Numbered from the stretch's first letter, positions 36,197-45,472 are shown. The stretch: DNA of 64,000 bases from an uncultured Acidobacteriota bacterium (GCA_902826605.1 CADEFM010000012.1:1-64000), one strand, 5' to 3'. Notes: generated by a model not told the origin, from the sequence alone. A program made the numbers and translations.

Positions 36197-37644
36197 TGAA
36201 GCAGCGCCTTCCCATCCCGACCGCTCTTGCGTTGCTGACCTTCTGCGGAATACTTCTGCTCCCACAGATCGTACCGGCGCTCAAGAACTTGCGATCGCTC
36301 GATCCCCAACGGATTCCGGAAGTAACTCAATTCCCGCTGCGCGATGGTTCCGGGGAAGCCAGCTCCGATCCGCTGGCCTCGCCCGCCGTCATGGAAGAAC
36401 AGAGAACCAAGCGTCTGGTGATGGCCGCGCCGAAGAATCTGATCGATCCCGCGCACGTGCTCGATTCGTTCTACGCATCGCTGCTGGAAGGCGGCACGAC
36501 GACCATCCTGCACTATGGAGATTCGCCCACTACGGCCGACCTGATCACCGCCGACGCGCGCAACATGCTGCAACAGGAATATGGCAACGCGGGCACGGGG
36601 TTTGTGCTCATGGCACGGCCGTGGGCCTGGTACAACCACCGCGGAGTGGAAATGTCCGCCTCGAATTGGAAGATCGATATCGCGGGCATCTCGGAATTGC
36701 GGGACGGATTGAACGGTCTCGGAGGCGTGAGCTTCCAAGGTGCGCCGGGGGCCGTGGCCAATTGGAAATTGAAGGATTCCACGCATACAGACCTGGAAGT
36801 AGCCTATCTGGCGCAGCCAGGCGGCGGGGAATTTACTATTAGCGCCGAGGATGAACCGTTGGGGACGATTTCCACCTCCGCGGAGGAACGCATTCCCGCC
36901 TTCGCGCATTTCGCGATCCCCGCGGGCGCTTCGCACTTCGAACTGCGCGTCACACAGGGGCCCGTGCGTCTTTACGGTGCGGATTTCCGCAAGCCCGGAC
37001 CCGGCATTGTCTATAGCAGTCTGGGAATCAATGGCGCGAATGTCACATTGCTCTCACACGCTTTGAACGGACAACATTGGACCGGACAGTTGCGGCACTA
37101 TAAGCCCGATCTGGTGATCGTCAATTACGGAACGAATGAAAGCGGCTTCCCGAAATTTATCGATTCCACGTGGGGACGCGAGATGCGTGAAGTAGTACGG
37201 AGACTGCGCACGGCGCTGCCGGGAGTGGCGGTTCTCCTGATGAGTCCCATGGATCGCGGCGAGAAAAAGGAGACCGGGGAGATCGACACGCTGGCGTCCA
37301 TCCCGCGCCTGGTGAGCACGGAACAGAAGGTGGCGCTCGAAACGGGCGTCGCGTTTTTTAATACGTTTGAAGCGATGGGCGGCCAAGGCACCATGGGGCG
37401 CTGGTATCAGTCCGAACCCCGCTTGGTGGGTGCGGATTACATTCATCCCATGCCGGCTGGGGCGAAGATCGTGGGCCAGCTTCTGGTGGCCGCGTTGCGC
37501 GAGGGGTTCCGGCACTACAAGATGGAAGGGCTCAAAGAAAAGATTGTTCAATTGGACGCGGAGGCCGCCGAGACACGCCGCCGAGCCGCAATGTTGAGGC
37601 CGGGCGCTGGCGAATCCGCCAACAACACCACGTTTAAACGATGA
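36196..37644 (+). CDS. SGNH/GDSL hydrolase-fold protein (first of tandem pair)
   Basis: 482 residues. N-terminal membrane anchor (TALALLTFCGILLLPQIV). SGNH blocks: LHYGDSPTTADL (Ser ~110), VNYGTNESG (~310) and the Asp-x-x-His pair in ADYIHPM (~414-417). Between blocks is a beta-rich insert containing GRPWAWYNHRG. It probably transfers or removes acetyl groups on an exopolysaccharide as partner of the MBOAT protein, as AlgJ/AlgX or PatB do. Start/stop overlap by one base with the MBOAT gene and by four with the next. Confidence 0.88.
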   Translation: MKQRLPIPTALALLTFCGILLLPQIVPALKNLRSLDPQRIPEVTQFPLRDGSGEASSDPLASPAVMEEQRTKRLVMAAPKNLIDPAHVLDSFYASLLEGGTTTILHYGDSPTTADLITADARNMLQQEYGNAGTGFVLMARPWAWYNHRGVEMSASNWKIDIAGISELRDGLNGLGGVSFQGAPGAVANWKLKDSTHTDLEVAYLAQPGGGEFTISAEDEPLGTISTSAEERIPAFAHFAIPAGASHFELRVTQGPVRLYGADFRKPGPGIVYSSLGINGANVTLLSHALNGQHWTGQLRHYKPDLVIVNYGTNESGFPKFIDSTWGREMREVVRRLRTALPGVAVLLMSPMDRGEKKETGEIDTLASIPRLVSTEQKVALETGVAFFNTFEAMGGQGTMGRWYQSEPRLVGADYIHPMPAGAKIVGQLLVAALREGFRHYKMEGLKEKIVQLDAEAAETRRRAAMLRPGAGESANNTTFKR

Positions 37645-38981
37645 TCACCCGCCGCTTACTAAGATTCCTCGGCGCCGCGTTCGCGTTACTTGCGATGTCG
37701 TTTGCCGCGACCCCGCCGCAAACGCGCAAAGCGCCCGGGAAGAAGCGGTACCGCAACAGCGGCGCAGCCAAGCGCGCGCCGCGCGCCCCTAAAGTGAGCG
37801 CCGCCACACGCGCGGAAGCCACGGAAGGGGTCGAAGAAAAAGTCGCCAACGGCGCGAGCATACCCGTCGAAAACCCGGGCGCCCTCATCCCGTTTTTTGA
37901 ACAACTGTACCGTCATCAAAGCGGTTCGCTTGGCGGGCCTTTGCATATGCTGCAATATGGCGATTCACACACGGCCGCGGATGAATGGACAGGCGACCTG
38001 CGTGATCTCTTTCAGCAGAAATTCGGCGATGGTGGAAGCGGGTACATGCTCGCGGGGCGTCCCTATAAGGGCTACCGGCATGTGAGCGTGAAGACAGGCG
38101 CCACGCGCGGGTGGCGCACGGAGGGCGTAGTCGGCAAACAGAGCGACGGACTGCACGGATTGGGCGGTATCAGCGTGACGGCGTCGAAACCGCACGAGTC
38201 CGTCTATATGCTGGCCGAGGGCGAAATGTTTGAGCTCTTTTATCTTCGCCAACCGGCGGGAGGATCTTTCGATCTGTTCGATAACGGGGAACTGGTGGAA
38301 CGGGTCTCCACTGAAGGCGAAACCGCGCCGGCCTACTACCGTTACGAAACCGACCCCGGGGTGCACCGCCTGGAAGTGGAAACCACGGATCGCGCGCCGG
38401 TTCGCTTGTTCGGATGGACGGCCGACAAGGCCACCGGAGTTACCTATGAGCCGCTCGGCATCAATGGTGCATCTGCCGCCATGATCCTGGAGTGGAACCA
38501 AGACGTTCTCGATTCCAACATCGCGCGCAGAAATCCTGGGCTGATCGCGCTGGCTTACGGAACCAACGAAGCGGGCCGCAAGGATTGGACCGTGGAAACA
38601 TACAAAGAGGTTTTCACGCGTATTCTGGAGCGCATCCGCAGGTCGGCTCCCGCGGCGACGATACTGGTGATCGGCCCGCCGGATCGCTACATCCGCACGC
38701 GCGGCAAGGGATGGGTGGCGCTCGATAACGTCGATACCATCGTGGAAGCACAGCGTCAAGCTGCGATGGCACAGGGCGCTGCATTTTGGGATCTGCGCGC
38801 GAAAATGGGTGGCAAAGGCGCCATGCGCCAATGGGTGCTGGCGGGCATGGCGCAATACGATCACGTTCACTTTACCGCGCCGGGTTACAAACTGATGGGG
38901 GAGGCCGTGTTCCGGGACTTGATCAACCAGTACGAGATCTTCGTGCGCGCGCGGGAAGCTCTCGCGGTCGCGAAGCCGTAG
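37641..38981 (+). CDS. SGNH/GDSL hydrolase-fold protein (second of tandem pair)
   Basis: 446 residues. Signal peptide (LLRFLGAAFALLAMSFAA), then a strongly basic, Ala/Lys/Arg-rich linker (about 28-60), then a paralogous SGNH domain: LQYGDSHTAADEW (Ser ~109), LAYGTNEAG (~308) and YDHVHFTAPG (~407). The same GRPYKGYRH insert motif as in the preceding protein indicates duplication. The basic linker could bind an acidic glycan; this is inference. Confidence 0.88.
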   Translation: MITRRLLRFLGAAFALLAMSFAATPPQTRKAPGKKRYRNSGAAKRAPRAPKVSAATRAEATEGVEEKVANGASIPVENPGALIPFFEQLYRHQSGSLGGPLHMLQYGDSHTAADEWTGDLRDLFQQKFGDGGSGYMLAGRPYKGYRHVSVKTGATRGWRTEGVVGKQSDGLHGLGGISVTASKPHESVYMLAEGEMFELFYLRQPAGGSFDLFDNGELVERVSTEGETAPAYYRYETDPGVHRLEVETTDRAPVRLFGWTADKATGVTYEPLGINGASAAMILEWNQDVLDSNIARRNPGLIALAYGTNEAGRKDWTVETYKEVFTRILERIRRSAPAATILVIGPPDRYIRTRGKGWVALDNVDTIVEAQRQAAMAQGAAFWDLRAKMGGKGAMRQWVLAGMAQYDHVHFTAPGYKLMGEAVFRDLINQYEIFVRAREALAVAKP

Positions 38982-38984
38982 CGA

Positions 38985-39131
38985 CTAACCGATTCCCAAG
39001 TCGTCGATCCGCTCCAACGGCGTCCCGCATTGCCTGCATATGATCGAAGCACAGTCGCCGCATACCAGCGGATCTTTCACAGGAAGCTGGCATTGCGGGC
39101 AGTAGAATTCCGTGGCTGCCGTTTGGTTCAT
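38985..39131 (-). CDS. 48-residue zinc-ribbon protein
   Basis: A short minus-strand frame between two plus-strand genes encodes MNQTAATEFYCPQCQLPV, then CGDC, then CRQCGTPLERIDDLGIG. Three CxxC pairs (CPQC, CGDC, CRQC) in 48 residues leave little doubt that it is a metal-binding protein. Function unknown; small rubredoxin-like or zinc-ribbon proteins can serve in protein or RNA contacts. It is divergent from the SH3 lipoprotein gene, with 42 bases between the starts. Confidence 0.75.
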   Translation of the reverse strand: MNQTAATEFYCPQCQLPVKDPLVCGDCASIICRQCGTPLERIDDLGIG

Positions 39132-39140
39132 ATTGATAGA

Positions 39141-39153
39141 CTAACGTTGTTAG
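39141..39153. promoter_or_regulatory. Small palindrome in a divergent intergenic region
   Basis: CTAAC-GTT-GTTAG lies in the 42-base space between the zinc-ribbon gene and the SH3 lipoprotein gene. It could be a shared operator, but the arms are only five bases, so a chance match is possible. Confidence 0.25.
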
Positions 39154-39173
39154 ACACCGGAAGCCCTGTTGTG

Positions 39174-40469
39174 ATGTCCCTACGTTTTGCTGCGCCCGCG
39201 CTTGGCGTGATGTTCCTGCTGACCGCTTGCGGTTCGCGACCGGCCATGGAGGAACCCGTCGGCGAAGCTTTCGCAGGGCCCGTGAGCCTCAATCTGCGGC
39301 AAGACCTTGCGGGTAGATCGCCGGCGGTGACTGCCGTGAAGCACGGGGAACGGCTGGATATCCTCGAAGTCCGTCGCCGCTTCATGCGGGTACGCACGAA
39401 AGACGGCACGGAGGGTTGGACGGATTCCAATCTGCTGCTCAGCTCTCTTGAGATGGAGCAACTAGCGGGGCTCGAAGCGCGTGCGGCAACACTGCCTTCG
39501 CAAGGTGCTGCCTCCGTTTTCGACGCGCTCAATATGCATCCGGAGCCCAAACGCCAATCGCCCAGCTTCTTCCAGATTCCCGAAGGCGGAGCTGTGGAAG
39601 TGGTCGGCCATGTGGTTCGTCCTCGCGTGCAGCCGAACTCTCGCGCCCCCGCTGCGGAGCGCGCGCGCAAGGCGCCTCCAAAAAAGAAAGCGAAGGCGAA
39701 ACAGAACGTGCTATTGATTCCGCCGCCGCGTCCTCCTGCTCCTCCCGCGAAGTGGGAATTGGCGCGCCCGCGCGTCTATGACCTTCCCGGTTTCGCCGCA
39801 CCGGCTCCGCCGCCTCCGATCCCGCTGGACGATTGGAGCCTGGTACGCACGCCGGAGGGCAAGGCCGGCTGGGTGCTCTCTCGCATGCTTTTCATGGCGG
39901 TGCCAGATGAAGTCGCGCAGTATGCCGAAGGCCATCGTATTACCGCCTATTTGCCGCTCGGCGAAGTGAAAGATGGCAATGACATCAAGAAAATCTGGCT
40001 GTGGACCACCGCCTCCCCTGGCGTTCGCGAAACAGAATTCGATAGCTTTCGGGTATTCGTGTGGTCCAGCCGCCGCCACCGCTATGAGACCGCATACGTG
40101 GAGCGGGACGTTAAAGGCTATTTTCCTGTGGAAGTCGTCTCAATTCCCGGGCAGCAGGAAAAGGGCTTTGCGCTCGTGATGGAAGAGCAGGGCGGCGGTG
40201 GGAGGGTGTCCAAACGTGATGTGAAACGCGCTCCTGGGGCGGTGCAAAGCAATGACGAAGCCTCGGTGGGCAAGCTTTATCGCCGCACATATGCATTCGC
40301 TGGGTTTCGCGTGCATCTGCTCGCGAAGGAACCCTATCAACGTCCGGCGGCGGACGCCGCGCAAATTGCAACTACTCCCGCCGTGTCCCCGCCAGCGGCT
40401 CAGGAGAGCTGGCACCGCCGGATCAGCGCGTGGGCCCAGCGCTGGTGGGCGCGGAGGCGGCTGCCGTAG
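39174..40469 (+). CDS. SH3-domain lipoprotein
   Basis: 431 residues. APALGVMFLLTACG gives a lipobox and sets the start (ATG at 39174; a GTG is one codon upstream). A bacterial SH3-like domain follows (LAGRSPAVTAVKHGERLDILEVRR and KDGTEGWTDSNLL). The middle is Pro/Lys/Ala-rich (PPKKKAKAKQN, PPPRPPAPP), then a second SH3-like part (APPPPIPLDDWSLV...KAGWVLSRML). Probably anchored to the outer membrane and in contact with peptidoglycan. Its 3' end overlaps the end of the convergent OMP gene by 47 bases. Confidence 0.8.
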   Translation: MSLRFAAPALGVMFLLTACGSRPAMEEPVGEAFAGPVSLNLRQDLAGRSPAVTAVKHGERLDILEVRRRFMRVRTKDGTEGWTDSNLLLSSLEMEQLAGLEARAATLPSQGAASVFDALNMHPEPKRQSPSFFQIPEGGAVEVVGHVVRPRVQPNSRAPAAERARKAPPKKKAKAKQNVLLIPPPRPPAPPAKWELARPRVYDLPGFAAPAPPPPIPLDDWSLVRTPEGKAGWVLSRMLFMAVPDEVAQYAEGHRITAYLPLGEVKDGNDIKKIWLWTTASPGVRETEFDSFRVFVWSSRRHRYETAYVERDVKGYFPVEVVSIPGQQEKGFALVMEEQGGGGRVSKRDVKRAPGAVQSNDEASVGKLYRRTYAFAGFRVHLLAKEPYQRPAADAAQIATTPAVSPPAAQESWHRRISAWAQRWWARRRLP

Positions 40470-41397
40470 GCCGTTCCTTCCGCCAATAAAAGCGCAGGCC
40501 GACGTAAGGGCCGTACATATTCCCGTTTATGACGTGTTCGGATTTTCGCGAGCCGCGGAAGTATAGGAACCGGCCGCCGGCCACGAATTCGAAGCGGCCC
40601 ATACGGACCGCAGCGTTCACGTCACCATCGGCCATCGCCGATTTCCTGCCTCCGAGCGTCATGCCCGACGCTCTCGCTTCCCAGCGGAAACGCCGCCCAA
40701 CAGTGTGTTCCAGACCCACCCCAACAGTGGGCAAAAGTATATTGAAATCGCGGCCAGCGGCCAGCGGCAACACGGTATCGTCGTCTTGTTCAGCGAAAAC
40801 AATCATGTCCGTGGTGACGCCGACGCGCTGCATCTCCCATAGGGTCTTTACACGGAACTCGGTGTTTCCGCGCTTGAAAAAATAGGTCAGATAATCGAAG
40901 GAGACTTTGAGATTGGTTACCTGTGTGTCGATAAAAATCACGTCACCGGTTTTGGCGGTGCCTGCGCTGAAAAGAGTGAGATCCCCGGGCGCCGTTACGC
41001 CAGTCGATTGCCGGGGCATCTGAATATAGGAAAATCGGACCATGCTGGTCTTGCCAGCCGGAATGCCCACCACTCCGCCGACGACGCGAGGTTTGGAACT
41101 GGGAATATTCAAATCGCCAGACGTGGGCTGGTCCGTGAATCGGTCTCCTGTCCGAAGATTGACGTCCATGCGGCCAAGCCAATAGATGGGTTGAATGGAA
41201 AAACCGCGGCCGGTATTCACTTCGGACGGAATTTCCTTCGGCGGAGGAATGGCAGCGGCAGCCGCCGGTTTGGTCTCTTCAACGGGTGGTTGCGCCGCGG
41301 GTTCGGGAACAGTTTGTGCGCCAGGTTCCTGCGCCCATCCTGGAATACAGGCGATCACGCAGGCACAGAGCACGGCACGGACCGGGTTCAAAGTCAC
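40423..41397 (-). CDS. Predicted outer-membrane beta-barrel protein
   Basis: 324 residues. The signal peptide AVLCACVIACIPGWAQ, an Ala/Pro/Glu linker, then alternating polar/aromatic strands (FSIQPIYWLGRMDVNL, MVRFSYIQMP, VSFDYLTYFF, FEFVAGGRFLYF, MYGPYVGLRFYW) ending in an aromatic residue-rich strand. The start is a GTG preceded by GAGGAA; a much longer frame upstream has no signal. Ligand unknown. It is divergent from cpaB. Confidence 0.75.
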   Translation of the reverse strand: MTLNPVRAVLCACVIACIPGWAQEPGAQTVPEPAAQPPVEETKPAAAAAIPPPKEIPSEVNTGRGFSIQPIYWLGRMDVNLRTGDRFTDQPTSGDLNIPSSKPRVVGGVVGIPAGKTSMVRFSYIQMPRQSTGVTAPGDLTLFSAGTAKTGDVIFIDTQVTNLKVSFDYLTYFFKRGNTEFRVKTLWEMQRVGVTTDMIVFAEQDDDTVLPLAAGRDFNILLPTVGVGLEHTVGRRFRWEARASGMTLGGRKSAMADGDVNAAVRMGRFEFVAGGRFLYFRGSRKSEHVINGNMYGPYVGLRFYWRKERPTAAASAPTSAGPTR

Positions 41398-41559
41398 GAT
41401 TTCCTCACTGGTTGAAACGGCTGGGATTCCCCAGTTTAACAGGATTCCCCTTAGAGGCGCGAAACGCCGCTCTGAGGAGGACGTAACGTCTTCATCCGGA
41501 AAGAACAAATGGCCTCTGTTGAAAATCACCGCGAAGGCCGATGTGTGAAGAGGAAAGCC

Positions 41560-42279
41560 ATGAAAAAAGAAAATCTGGTCAAGCTGGTTGGAGTGGCTCT
41601 TGTGGTTGCCATTATCTCCACGGGTATTTTCTATGGAGTGTTTGCCAGTAAGTTGAACAGTGACACCGGCAGTGGCCGCACTCTTGTGGTGGCGGCGAAG
41701 ACGCTCAAGCCAGGTACGGTGCTGGTCGCCACCGACGTCAAAACCATACCTTGGCCGGCGCCGCAGCTTCCCAAGGGCGGGTACCAGACGCCACAAGAAG
41801 TGATCGGCAGCACGGTTTTCGATTCAGTGACCGAAGAAGAACCTATTCTGGCCACACGGCTCGCCTCCGCACAATCCGGAGGCGGATCGGGAGTGCCCAC
41901 GGGCATGCGCGCGGTTTCAGTGCACGTGACGGACTCCACCGGGGTTCTCGCGCTGCTGCGCGGCGGCCAAAAGGTGGACGTGCAGGTGGTAGTGGGCCGG
42001 GGAGAAAAGGCCGAGGCCGTTGAAGTACGCACTGCGTTGGAAGATCTCACGGTTCTCTCCGTGCAGCCGCAGGCCGAACAAAGCTCGCAAGGCCAGAGCC
42101 TCCCGGTAGTTACTCTATTAGCCAGACCCGCTGAAGTGGATATTCTGGCCGCCGCGGATTCGGGCGGTCGCGTGCGGCTGTCGCTGCGGAATCCACTGGA
42201 TAAGGTGGAACGCACCAGGAGCACATTGACGCTTGGAAGCGTCATGCACGGCGGTTCCACAGCCTCCGCGGCTCGCTAG
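41560..42279 (+). CDS. cpaB: Flp pilus assembly protein CpaB (RcpC)
   Basis: 239 residues. N-terminal membrane anchor (LVGVALVVAIISTGIFYGVF), a SAF domain (VVAAKTLKPGTVLVATDVKTIPWP) and the C-terminal RcpC-like region with MRAVSVHVTDSTGVLALLRGGQKVDVQ. It stabilises the secretin channel in tight-adherence pili. The start follows GAAGAGGAAAG. It is the first of three tad genes in order cpaB-tadB-tadC. Confidence 0.93.
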   Translation: MKKENLVKLVGVALVVAIISTGIFYGVFASKLNSDTGSGRTLVVAAKTLKPGTVLVATDVKTIPWPAPQLPKGGYQTPQEVIGSTVFDSVTEEEPILATRLASAQSGGGSGVPTGMRAVSVHVTDSTGVLALLRGGQKVDVQVVVGRGEKAEAVEVRTALEDLTVLSVQPQAEQSSQGQSLPVVTLLARPAEVDILAAADSGGRVRLSLRNPLDKVERTRSTLTLGSVMHGGSTASAAR

Positions 42280-42294
42280 ATACCCGAGGTTTTT

Positions 42295-43287
42295 ATGATT
42301 CTGGCGTCTTCACTGGCATTTTTTCTGGTGGTTTTGCTGACGGGGGCGATTGTAATCGCAGTCCTGTGGATGGTCTTCCTCAAGACACGCGAGCAGGAAT
42401 CGGAAGCCGCGGCGAGTGAAAACGCCGAACAGGATACCGTCGTCAGGTCGGCTGCCGGCGAACCTGGCATTGAAGTTTCGCAGCTATTCCGCCGCGATCA
42501 CTTGAGCACCATAACGTTCTGGGACAGTGTGCTGGCGCGTTTCGATTTCGGCTCAATCCTGAAAATCAGGATGGAACAGGCCGAATTGAACTGGTCGGTG
42601 GGACGTTTCACTAGCATGATGCTACTGCTGGGCATCGTGGTATTTGTCGTAGGGCTGCGTTTCGCGCCGTACTTCGTGGCGGCACTCGTGGCGATATTGG
42701 CCGCGCTGGCGCCGTACAATTACGTGCTCCGGCTGCGCGCCAAGAGGTTCCAGAAATTCCAGGAATTCTTCCCAGACGTTCTCGATTCGCTCGCTCGCGC
42801 GTTGCGTGCGGGGTATCCGCTCTCGGCTGCCATGGAAATGATCGCGAACGAAACGGCGCCGCCCGTCTCGGTGGAGATCCGCCGTGCTTCAGCGGAAGCG
42901 AACTTGGGACGTGGGTGGCCCCAGGCACTCGAAAATATGTCCAAACGAGTGCCGCTCTTAGAAGTCAATATGTTCATTGCAGCAGTGCAGCTGCATGCCC
43001 GCACGGGTGGAAAACTGAGTGAAGTGATGTCCGGCCTGGCGGAGAATATGCGCGAAACCCTAGCCTTGCGAGGCGAAGTGCGATCTCTGGCCGCGCACGG
43101 CAAACTTACCGGCATCGTTCTTTCAGTGCTTCCCATCGGGATCGCTGCGATGATGATGGTGGTTAGCCCGGATTACATGCTGGGTCTGTTCCACCATCCC
43201 TGGGGAAAAAATATGATCGGCGCCGCAGCGGCTTGTTTGCTGCTGGCCCATTTCATCATCGGAAAAATCGTGGATATTCAGGTATGA
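42295..43287 (+). CDS. tadB: Tad pilus inner-membrane protein TadB (GspF domain)
   Basis: 330 residues. One N-terminal helix, a pair near residues 104-145, and a pair at the C-terminus (GIVLSVLPIGIAAMMMVV and AAAACLLLAHFIIG). The T2SF domain contains FQEFFPDVLDSLARALRAGYPLSAAMEMIANE and the Gly-Gly-Lys turn ARTGGKLSEVMSGLAENMRE. It forms the platform with TadC for the extension ATPase. Confidence 0.95.
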   Translation: MILASSLAFFLVVLLTGAIVIAVLWMVFLKTREQESEAAASENAEQDTVVRSAAGEPGIEVSQLFRRDHLSTITFWDSVLARFDFGSILKIRMEQAELNWSVGRFTSMMLLLGIVVFVVGLRFAPYFVAALVAILAALAPYNYVLRLRAKRFQKFQEFFPDVLDSLARALRAGYPLSAAMEMIANETAPPVSVEIRRASAEANLGRGWPQALENMSKRVPLLEVNMFIAAVQLHARTGGKLSEVMSGLAENMRETLALRGEVRSLAAHGKLTGIVLSVLPIGIAAMMMVVSPDYMLGLFHHPWGKNMIGAAAACLLLAHFIIGKIVDIQV

Positions 43288-43294
43288 GGCACGT

Positions 43295-44209
43295 ATGACA
43301 GCCGGATTACTCATTGGATTGTTTCTCTTGATCACTGCGGCCGTGACGGCGGCCGGCTACGTGTTCGTCCTGCGGCCGTTGCGTGTGGAATCCGGTCAGC
43401 TTCCCGACGCGATCGCTCTCGACCAGCAAGACCTCCCGGCTGCCCAAGCCGCCGTCGTCGACCTGTTCCGTCTGATCGGTGAAGCCATGCCCAATCATGG
43501 CAACCAGACCGAGCTACGCCGGCAATTGATGATGGCCGGTTTCCGATGGCCATCGGCGGTCTCGATCTTCTTGGGAATCAAAGTCGCGGTCGCACTTGTG
43601 CTGGGCATCGCCCTGGCGTGGGCCGCAATGGTGGGCCGCGCGGATTTCGGAGCGTCGGGCCTGGCGGCGCTGTGCGGAATGGGCGCCGGCTACCTGCTTC
43701 CGGATCGTATCCTGGATAAAATCGCCTGGAGACGGATGAATCAACTACGCCGGGGATTGCCCGCCGCCCTGGATCTGATGGTGCTTGGAGTGGAAGCGGG
43801 CCAGGGACTGGATGCGACAATTCTCGATACCAGCCGGGGTTTGCGCGTAAGCCAGCCGGAGTTGGCCTCCGAATTCACGCAACTCCATTTGGAGATGCGG
43901 ACCAACACTTCCCGCGGGGAGGCGCTTCGCAATTTCGCGTTGCGCTGCGGTGATATGGAGCTTAAGAAGTTCGCGAATTTGCTGATTGATACCGACCGTT
44001 TCGGCACAAGCCTGGGGCCGGCACTCAAAACACACGCGCGTTACTTGCGCATTCGCTTCCGCCAGACTGCACAGGAAAAGGCGCGCAAGGTAGGCGTGAA
44101 ACTCATTTTCCCGGTGTTTTTTCTGATTTTCCCGTCGGTATTGTTGGTCACCCTGGGCCCAGCTGTCATCATGCTAATGGGCCAGCTCAAGAACTTGATG
44201 AATATCTAG
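43295..44209 (+). CDS. tadC: Tad pilus inner-membrane protein TadC (GspF domain)
   Basis: 304 residues with helices near 3-25, 95-130 and two at the C-terminus. T2SF core: LRRGLPAALDLMVLGVEAGQGLDATILDTS and the FGTSLGPALKTHARYLRIRFRQTAQEKARK block typical of TadC. It follows tadB by seven bases. Its stop codon overlaps the stop of the convergent thrC by two bases. Confidence 0.95.
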   Translation: MTAGLLIGLFLLITAAVTAAGYVFVLRPLRVESGQLPDAIALDQQDLPAAQAAVVDLFRLIGEAMPNHGNQTELRRQLMMAGFRWPSAVSIFLGIKVAVALVLGIALAWAAMVGRADFGASGLAALCGMGAGYLLPDRILDKIAWRRMNQLRRGLPAALDLMVLGVEAGQGLDATILDTSRGLRVSQPELASEFTQLHLEMRTNTSRGEALRNFALRCGDMELKKFANLLIDTDRFGTSLGPALKTHARYLRIRFRQTAQEKARKVGVKLIFPVFFLIFPSVLLVTLGPAVIMLMGQLKNLMNI

Positions 44210-45396
44210 AGCGCGGCCGGCCGCGGAAATTTTTCCGCGTAAGACTCTAGATACTTCAAACCCGACCCGGTGTTGTAGAGCACGATGCGATCCTCTGGCG
44301 TGAGAAATCCGCTAGCAAGAAGCTTTCGCAGCGCCGGCACGCAGGCCGCACCCTCCGGAGCCGCGAAAATTCCTTCTTGTGACGCTAATTCAACGCCTGC
44401 GTCCAGAATCTCTTGGTCGCTGACCGCGATGGCAGTTCCGCCGCTTTCCCGCAGTGCGTTCAGAATCAAGACATCGCCTAGTGGTTTGGGTACCCGCAGA
44501 CCTGCGGCCAACGTTGTGGCGTTTTGCCAGAACTCGCTGCGTTGTTCGCCTCTATCGAATGCGCGCACCATAGGCTGGCAGCCTTCGGCTTGCACCGCGA
44601 TCATCTTCGGGCGCTGGGGGCCGATCCATCCGAGGGTTTCCATTTCCTCAAACGCCTTCCACATGCCGATCAAGCCTACGCCGCCCCCCGTAGGATAAAA
44701 GATGGCATCGGGCAGTTCCCACTTGCATTGTTCGGCGACCTCATAGCCCATCGTTTTCTTGCCTTCGATGCGATAGGGCTCTTTGAGGGTGCTCATATCG
44801 AACCAGCCTTCTTTCTCTTTACGTTCGCCCACAATGCGCGCACAGTCGCTGATCAGGCCATCCACCAGTGTCACGTGCGCGCCCAGCGCTTTGCACTCGA
44901 TGTAGTTCGCTTGTGGCACGTCTAGCGGCATGAATATGTGGGCTTCCATACCAGCGGCCGCCGCGTAAGCCGCCGCGGCGCTGGCGGCATTACCGGCCGA
45001 AGGAATCGCGATCTTGCGGATGCCCAGTTCGCGAGCCATGGTGATGGCGGCAGTCATTCCCCGCGCTTTGAAGGAGCCGGTGGGATTCAAGCCTTCATCC
45101 TTGACCCAGACATTCTGGGCACCCAGCGCCTCGCCCAATTTTTTCGAGCGCAGCAGCGGTGTCATACCCTCGCCCAGTGAAACGATGGACGTTTCAGCGC
45201 GCGCTGGCAGCACGGGCAAGTAGCGCCACAAATCCGGCCTGGCTTGGCTGAGCGTGTCGCGCGGCCACGACCGCCGAACGGCGTCCAAATCGTAGCGCAC
45301 CAGCAGCGCGCCCCCGCAGGAGCACAGGTTGTGAATCTTGTTCGCCTCAAAGCGTTGCGCGCAAAGGCTGCATTCCAAATGGGTAACGTTGGGCAT
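44206..45396 (-). CDS. thrC: Threonine synthase
   Basis: 396 residues. N-terminal zinc-ribbon (LECSLCAQRF...LCSCGG), then the PLP-dependent fold: LGEGMTPLLRSKKLGEALG, EGLNPTGSFKARGMTAAI (PLP Lys ~110), IPSAGNAASAAAAYAAAAG and ATGGGVGLIG-type PTGGGVGLIGMWKAFEE. It makes threonine from phosphohomoserine. I start it at MPNVTHLECSLC; the much longer frame upstream is unsupported. tdh in the same window degrades threonine, but the two are 18 kb apart. Confidence 0.93.
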   Translation of the reverse strand: MPNVTHLECSLCAQRFEANKIHNLCSCGGALLVRYDLDAVRRSWPRDTLSQARPDLWRYLPVLPARAETSIVSLGEGMTPLLRSKKLGEALGAQNVWVKDEGLNPTGSFKARGMTAAITMARELGIRKIAIPSAGNAASAAAAYAAAAGMEAHIFMPLDVPQANYIECKALGAHVTLVDGLISDCARIVGERKEKEGWFDMSTLKEPYRIEGKKTMGYEVAEQCKWELPDAIFYPTGGGVGLIGMWKAFEEMETLGWIGPQRPKMIAVQAEGCQPMVRAFDRGEQRSEFWQNATTLAAGLRVPKPLGDVLILNALRESGGTAIAVSDQEILDAGVELASQEGIFAAPEGAACVPALRKLLASGFLTPEDRIVLYNTGSGLKYLESYAEKFPRPAAL

Positions 45397-45472
45397 TCTG
45401 TGATGGTAGCGCGAGGGCACGACTGTCCGCCGGATTCTCGGCCTTGCCGTTCCCCGATGTCCGTGCCTTAAG

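Noticed and set aside
44209..44241. GC-rich inverted repeat after tadC as a terminator
   Set aside because: It lies in the coding C-terminus of thrC (EKFPRPAAL) and has no run of T after a stem; the genes simply converge with overlapping stops.
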